A stretch of DNA of 64,000 nucleotides from Mytilus californianus. Taxonomy: Eukaryota > Mollusca > Bivalvia > Mytilida > Mytilidae. Position numbers and translations under genes: made by a program. The stretch is taken from assembly GCF_021869535.1 (NCBI RefSeq), contig NW_026262701.1:5099501-5163500 (forward strand), written 5' to 3'. The notes below the pieces were generated by a model that saw only the letters and a list, made by a program, of their open reading frames with translations, was not told the origin of the DNA and did no database searches. This document shows, piece by piece, positions 29,701-38,700 of this stretch (its first letter is position 1; every line of letters starts with the position of its first letter).

Positions 29701-32700
29701 AATAGTAGAGATAACTTTTATACAGGAAAGTACAGTATGTTTGCTATGTTGTATTAGAGCAAGAAGAAACTATGTTTAATTTTCTAAAAGCAATCTATAA
29801 GAGCTATCATCTTAGATTTTATTTCAAAATATGTCACTTTGTATTCATACTGTTTTCATATCATGTTAACAGTACAGGTTTCAAAAAGTATCTAATCTAT
29901 ATTTGGACTCTTTGTTTCAATGTTAATTTCTTGTTTAAGACCTAATGCAGCAATAACCTGTCAACTAATGGGAAGTTGCATGAATAGATATAAGAAGATG
30001 TGGTATGAGTGCCTATGAGACAACTCTCCATCCAAGTCACAATTTGTAAAAGTAAACCATTATAGGTCAAAATACAGCCTTCAACACGGAGCCTTGGCTC
30101 TCACTGAACAGCAAGCTATAAAGGGCCCCAAAAATGACTAGTGAAAAACCATTCAAACAGGAAAACCAACCATCTAATCTATATAAAAAACGAGAAACAA
30201 GCAACACATGAATCACATCAACAAACGACAATCACTGAACATCAGGTATATCTCACATTGGAATCCTCAATTGAATGAGAGTTATCTTTCATAAGACCTT
30301 GACGGATTAAACCAACATGCAGTATTTTATCTAAATAGTTGAAGATTATATATGATAAAGGGGAATAACTCCAATAACAATTAACAACATCTGTATATCA
30401 TGACAAAAAATCCTCCAAAATATTATACATACTCCTGTAAGTAGAGGCCATTAAAAAGGGATACATTAGTTTGTGGAAAAGAATAAAGGGGCATAACTTT
30501 AAAACCTCCTGTTAAAATGTTTACATATTTGAATAACAAAGGCTGCTAAAGGTGATCATCTGTACATTATATGTTCAAATATTGTAACCATGTCTAAGAG
30601 AACCTTATCAGAAACACAATCAAAAGCATAAGAAAGGACAGACACTATTTTTATGTCCCTTAATAGATTGAAAAGGATAAAAAATGTGTTAAAATTTGAT
30701 TGAAAAAGCAACTGAGTTCATAGCAATAATACAATGCTTCAAAGTAAGGAAACTGTGAGAGGTTTAGCTAGCTATAAAACCAGGTTTAATCCACCATTTT
30801 CTACATAAAGAAATGCCTGTACCAAGTCAGGAATATGACAGTTATTTTCCATTCGTTTGATGCGTTTGAGCTTTTGATTTTGCCATTTTTTAAAGGACTT
30901 TCCGTTTTGAATTTCCCTTGGAGTTGGATATTTTTGTTATTTTACTTGTTCCATTGTGACTTAATAGGTGGCTTATCAGTAAAAATAAAAGGAGATGGGG
31001 GTATACATCATTGAGTCCGTATCACAACAACAAAGTAACCAAGACATCTATAGGGTGGTACTACAATAGCATAGAACAACTCCCTTTTTTTCTATTATTA
31101 TTGTTATAACTCAGGTGTCAACATTTATATTTAATTATAATTATAAAAATAATTTTAATTTTAATTTGAGCGTCACACAAAAGGTAAAGTTCAATAAAGG
31201 TCAGAAAGAGACTGAACTGTCATGTTTTATATCCTCAGGCAAAATCTGGGCTGCTGGAATGTGAAGTAAATGTAATTGAAAGAATACTTTAAACACTTTT
31301 TATAAACAATTTTGAACTTCTATCAAGTGTTATAATTATTTAGTGTTGGTATTTGTCATGGTACATTTGTACTGCTCAATAAACTTCACATCAAAGTAAA
31401 TTAACAACATTATTACCTACAATTTTCTGGCAATAATTTACACAAATTGAAGAAACAAATACATTTATATAAAAATATAACCAATCTACTGTTAATATAC
31501 TTTAAATTAACTTTACTCAACAAACAACATGTAAGGGAAGATAACTCAAATTTCCCTTTCACAGAGAACTTCATCCACAGGTATTTAAAATCAAATTGGA
31601 TAAAAAATATATAACCTGGTGTATGATTGGGCATTCATAATACTAAGCTGAGACTACTATAACATAGTAGTCTCATCTTAGTATCATGAATCAGTACTAA
31701 GTTACCACTTGTTCAGAGCTGCTTCTATTATTTGTATGTAAACTTAAAACTAAAATAGGAAAACTTGAAAACTAAATTTGAATTTCACTGCCTTACTCTT
31801 ATATTAAGTACTTTTTCATATACCATAGTATTCATAAACAGAGATCACTGTTACTCTGATAAAATTCACATTCTGTTCGAAGGTCAATGGGGTAATTGAT
31901 CACCCATTAATCTCATAAAAAGAAAACCTTATTGAAATTAAAGCTTTTGTTTTAGAATATTTTGTCAATCATCTTATTTCTTGGAATGGTGGCACGCATG
32001 TTCAAATACAGATCGAATTATCAACCATAATTCTGAGGGTGGATCATAAATGTATTATCTAATCAGTTTAATAATAGTTTGTCCTTCACATTATTTCTCA
32101 GTCATTTTTTAGTTAGATTTTGATTAATTTCCTATTTTAAGTAGTAGATTTTTTTAAAACAATTATGGTCAGCAACCACAGAGAGAGAATCATATATAAT
32201 ATTATTTAACCAAGTTGTGGTCCATAGATGATCAGGGACAGTTTCAACTTGCTGTTACAGACCCAATCCTGTTCACTTTTACTCATATGACTTATCACTG
32301 GATCATTACTTACCATTAACAACATGAATGGTGACGTTATTGGAGCTGGAATTGCTTACTGGTGCTAAGTTCATTCTTGCTTTTATATTTATTTTCTTTT
32401 TTGGGGAGGGGGGGGTCATTGAACTCAATTTTGTGTTCTGTTTAGTGTTTTGTGAAATGTTGTTTGTCTTCAGTATTACTTTTTATATAAATATTTCATA
32501 TTCTTATGGCAAGCAAATAAATAGGCAGAAATTTTGGAATTATTTTTAGCTCTCTATAGCCATATTGATAATTATTTGTATTCACATGTGTATTATTTAT
32601 TTTTATGAAAACATATGTACCACAATATTGAAAGTTAGTGATTGTTGTTGGTTGATAAAATATTTCATGCATATTCAAATTGATCTAAAAATACACCACA

Positions 32701-35700
32701 ATTTATTAAGTACACATTCTGTTTCTTAATTCAATCAGAAATGGTATGACTGAATATTTAACCTGTCAATCCTGGTGTGAAAGGACAATTCTATTTTATA
32801 ATTTGATTTTGATTAGTCCTTGTCTCAGGTGACCACAATTGGCATCTTATGGCTCAATGACCTTGGAGAAAAAAATACGGGAAAACTTAAATTATCATCA
32901 TTCATTCCTGTCAAATTTGTATAACTATGTATTTATGTTCACAATTCATTCTGACAAAGCATTTTCATACTTCATCCTAAAAAAAGAATAACAATGTAAA
33001 GAAAAAAATTGAAATATATTTTATTTCAGGATTCCCTGGACATCCAATTTTTAATACCAAAATTTAACACAAAGAGGCTCAATTTGGTAAAATGTCAGTT
33101 TGACAAGCTTTAAGAAATGATTTGTCAAAACTAAATATCTTATATTATGGTCAATCAAAATCTTAATTAAAAACTGCAGATGATTATCTTTTAAAATTGT
33201 AATTAAATGTTCATATCAGTTATTTAATGCAAACAAAGTGTAATCAAAGATGATGAATTCTCAAAGCACAATTTGCACCGTGTCAATCAACAGTCTAAAG
33301 CAAATTAAGATTTAAACATACAATGAATTTAAAATACAATGTATGTCGAAATTTAAAAACTTCTTTTTTAAATTGCCACCAACATGAATAATATAAACTG
33401 AAACTGATCAGATATCTAAATTGATCCATATCGATCAGATACTGTGTGACGAGGAGATGGCCGCACACCGACTTAAAAATATTTCCCATTACAATTTAAT
33501 AATAACAACATGTAATTAGATTTAATTAATTCGGAAGTAAACAAAGCTCCTGTGACACATATTTTAGTCCATGGTGTAGTATGTCTCATATCTGTGACAA
33601 GAGTAAATTATAAGGATTCAATTATTTTCAATAATTTTTTTTTTTTTTTATGGTATGTTTTTTTTTCACATTTCTACAAATGTTGACAAAATTAACCATC
33701 TGCCTGTTAATTGCAACATATCCAGCGTCAAGTACTATACACATTTTTTAATGTAAAAAAGAATATAAAGAAATCATAATTCACGAGAAAATCAGGAACA
33801 TAATTTTGACTGTAAAACAGAATACAAAAGTTTACTGAAATGGACAAAAAATATGCTTGGAACATTGGCCAGCTAAAGACCCCCCACTTAGAGTTGTAGA
33901 TTCAGATCTTAGATTATCTCCTTGGGACTTTCCAACAACATAGATTCAAACAGATCATCCCAAATACAATACGAGACACAAGGAGGTCAAGGACAATGGA
34001 CAATATGACAAACAGAATGTTTGTCACATAATGCATCTGTATACAAGGTATGAAGCATCCAGGACTTACGCCTGGAATATAAAGCTTTATACAAATAGTT
34101 TATACAGTTGAAGCTGTCTATGCTACCAGACTTTAATCTGTATGTCTAGCAGCCTGCGACTTTTGTCACGGGCAAGACAAAAGCTAAAGAAACAAAGATA
34201 AACTTGGCAAAAGTATATCCATTTTATATGGTAAATTTAAATCCACACAATCAGAATCTGGTAGATAGTCATTCAATTGATAATCAAACCACATCTCCTT
34301 ATTTTTAAACTTAAAATGCAGCTAAAGTAAAAAAGCAGATTCACTGCATGAAGCAGGTCCAAAAAAAGAAAATATATATAATACTGCTTTTTAATATCAT
34401 TTTTAAGTCAAAACTTCATTTGCAAAATTGAAAATGTCTGAAAAATAAGGAGAGTTCTCTAGCTCATAAAAATTGCTGTTCCTTTGACATATGGTTTAGT
34501 ATGACATATGGTTTATTATGACATATGGTTTATTATGACATGTGGTTTAGTATGACATGTGGTTTATTGTGACATGTGGTTTAGTATGACATATGGTTTA
34601 GTATGACATATGGTTTAGTATGACATATGGTTTAGTATGACATATGGTTTAGTATGACATATGGTTTAGTATGACACATGGTTTATTATGACATATGGTT
34701 TATTATGACACATGGTTTATTATGACACATGGTTTATTATGACATATGGTTTATTATGACACATGGTTTAGTATGACATATGGTTTATTATGACACATGG
34801 TTTAGTATGACATATGGTTTATTATGACATATGGTTTATTATGACATATGGTTTATTATGACACATTTTGGGAATGTTGCTTTGTTTCCATTCACCTGAT
34901 GTATATTTTTTCATCCTAATACATGAAGTGGTCTATTAACAAAAACAACATGGAACTGTGAATAAAAATATTATGATAAGTAATCATAGCTTAATACTAA
35001 GGAAAATCAACAGAACATGAACATATCTGAGTAAATAATGAAAATCCTTAAAATATACATTTCATGACAGATGTATCTCCATTTTACTTTATTTAAATGG
35101 AAAAGATGGGAAATAGTTTATTACTTTATGACACAAAATCCTTACATTTTTTTTAACAAAAATAAAGCAAAGGAATAGAGATTTATTTCTGTTGTTCACT
35201 TCAAATTCACAGTCTTAAGCTTGAAGGAAAATCAGAATTCTTTGCTGGAAATTGATAATGCAACATTTATGCACTGAAGTTTTTAAAAACTTGTTCATTT
35301 ATCAATAAAATTAACATATAGTGTTGAAAGGCTTGAATAAATTAATCATTTTTGCAATTTTAGGGGCCAAATAATGGCTCAGATCATATCTCATCCCTTG
35401 GCTTATATATCAAAATATAAGAGAGAACACCTCAAAAAAGGGAACGTTTTTACAGCATCCACAAAGCAAGACAGACAAAAAAATGGTCATGATTGTTGAT
35501 AAGACAGCAGGACCTAGTAGGTCGCTAATAACTGTGGTATCCAAGGTCAAAATCAAATCTGCCACATCACCTTAGCTTTTGTTAGTAAAAAGTTAAACTG
35601 AATAGCTGTTGTGTCTTATGTTAAGAGTCAGATAATTGGAAATCATCCCCAAATCTATGGTGCCACGACTCATGTAGCTACTGAAGATTCAGCTAATTAA

Positions 35701-38700
35701 AACGAGCGACCATTTAAGAAATTTATATTTAATGAAGCAATGGTGTAGCAATTAATGACACAATTTGTTCAGATTTCAATTGAAACCAAAGAAATAATAA
35801 GCATGAAACCATATATATTTCAGGAGTACATTTGACTAGCTCTTTATGACCATAATTGAATTACTTAATTAGCTTAAAAAACAAAATCTGTTACAATAAA
35901 TAAAACATTATAAATCAAGGCTTACCCAAGAGTGCCAAAGTTATAGAATGGAAGAGTTAAATAATTTTGATTCTACACCTTTGTTAAATCATTTTCTGTT
36001 TATTAAATGGACTATAATTCTTTATTGTAAAATAAGTGAATTCCAAAACTAATAAAAACAGACGGAATTCCACTTCAAGACTAAATGACAACTATTTACA
36101 AATATTTTCTTAACAATTTTTGATGACCTTAATTCAAAAGTAAAAGTTGGTTCAATTTCAGATTTAATTGAAATTTTGAAGTTTTAATTTCACCTTTAGT
36201 CAAACAATTCTCTGTGTTTGATTAGAACCAATGGTTAATTGATTTTGAAAAGACCTTGTACAAAAGTAATTTTCAAGTTCTAGTGATAAATGAGGTTCAG
36301 ACATGCAAGTTTTCCATCACTGTTTAATTACCACATCCTTTGTGAAAAAAATGTCTTATATTTGAAGTTATTTTAGATTTTTATGACTTTCATTACAGGG
36401 GTATTTCTTTATACAATGAAGAAAAAAAAGGGATAATTTCAGGATTCTGATTAATGTGTGCACTAACCAATATGTTCATCTTCTGTTAAAACCTTGTAGA
36501 AAATAATTCTTTTTAATTCCATCAAATTACATGGAAGCACATTGTGTTCTTCTCACATCCTTCATGAAATAAACTTGAAATATATTTACAACTTTTATAG
36601 ACTACAAACGATTCAGAGCTTGACACAATGTATGGACATCTGTCTATTGTTGATGACTGAATGTTGCCCTCTAGATTTCTTTTTCATTATTTTTGTTGTA
36701 GGGTTTCTGTCTGATTGACATTCACTGCATATCTTTTTAACTTTACCAGTGTAACTCTGCAAATCTAGCTTTCAATGACAGATTCCAAAAGTAGGAAGTG
36801 ATTTCAACTTTTTTGTACAAAAACCATTAGTAGACCAAGCCCTCCCTCCCCCTCTTTTCTGGATCTTACCCTTACTTGTATATATAATAATAAAAATTGA
36901 CAGGCCCTATTTATCAACTTATCTTATCCTTCAAAATCACTTTATTGAATTTGAAATCAATTTCAGATCTAAATCAAAAGGCTAATGTTTTAGTAGTGGG
37001 ATAATAAAATGTTTTCTTTTGTATTTCTAGCTTACTTGCAGGAATTGGAAAAGGAACATGCATTTTGATTGCCACAGTAATTACAGTCTGGTTAATAAAA
37101 TCGTGCCCCCTTTTTTTACAGAAAAAAAGGGGAGGGGGGGTTGTATTTGCATGAAGAGGCATACTGTTTTAATCAATAATAACATTATCAAATAATATAA
37201 TTAAAAATATCAAGAAAACATTTATGTTCATCAGAGTAACATTCCATAACTTTGCAAAACAAGAATTTTCATGTTTTGGTATTTTCCGTGAGATGAAATC
37301 ATCAAACAATTTGCTACTGAAAAAAACACCTCACAGTGATCAACAATAACATGCCATTGTGTTTTAAATTGATAAATAAACAAACAAAATCGGATTTGGT
37401 GTTGAATCCTTTACTCGTTGTTTACTTTAGATCTAAATTTCTTCTGCTCCAATGGAAATTAAATATTATAAAATTTAAACAGACAAAAATTTTGATGTAA
37501 TGGATAATTAAAAGATTACCTGACCTTTGATCATTAGATGGTCGGGAGCATCAAAGAGGATGGCCCTTCAAAATATTTAAGTTTTAGACAGATTTTAAGC
37601 AGTTATGTTAAAAAAAATTTCTTTAAAGTGGTTTTAGTAAGGAACACTTTATGTCAAACTGGCATATTTCAATTTTAAAACTAAATAATATATATCAGCT
37701 AGATCTACTATAGAAATTACAGGCTGATGGGGCAATCAGACTAATGGGGATATTTTGCAACAGAAATATCTACAGAATGAAACTGTGACAAATACTAAGA
37801 GCAAACTGGAACATATTGGTGTTGTTGGGTTGTTGACTTGCTGTCTCATTGATGCATACCACACATCTCCTTCTATTCAAACCACAAATGTTTTTTTTTT
37901 CCCAAAAAATGTGAAATTTGAAGTGATATATCAAACATTAACATGTATGTCTTCTGAACTTAAATTCTGGTTTCAACCATGATTTAATCAGTGGCGGATC
38001 CAGAAATTTTCATAAGGGGGCCCACTGACTGCCTAAGAGGGGGCATGCTCCAGTCATGCTTCAGTGATTCCCTAAATAATCAACCAAATTTTTCCCATAA
38101 AAGGGGGCCCAGGCCCCCTGGAAAACCCTCTAAATCTGCCACTGCTAATTTGGCTTTGATGATTGATTGTATAAGGTCCAATTGTTACTAAGCATTCTCA
38201 CTTCTCAAAAAACCAATCAATCACTAGGTTATCAAATCAAAATATTTCAAATTCAATTTAAGATTTTAAATCTTACAAGGGATCTACATTTTAAAACATA
38301 CTGAATAATTGTCAAGAGATATAAAGGCAGTACAAAAATAAAAATTCTCAAGTATTTTTCAAACTTTCAATGACTGCTTATATCCATTTAATTTCAAATT
38401 ATAGCCTTGTTGTAAAAGTAACAAAACTTTGAGTATTTGTATATTGACAATGTTTTCAAACATAAATAAAAATTTCTTGTAGTCATATAATATTACTAAG
38501 ACAACTTTACATCTTTTTCTTTTAAATAAAAAGTGATTGAAACATATATTATGCAATAAGTGAACTCTACTTGTGAGAAATAGGTAGACTGAATAAATTT
38601 GCATAATTCACACAATTAAGTATTTATTCAGTTTGTCAACACTATGACAATTCCATGTCATCATAGTCTTAACACCAGCAAATCTATAAGAAATAGGAAA

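Noticed and set aside
33610-33670. Poly-T tracts as possible retroelement tails
   Set aside because: No retroelement body or target duplication is attached. A/T runs are common throughout.
37991-38191. 66-codon plus-strand ORF
   Set aside because: It is the translation of the hAT-like MITE and its flank.
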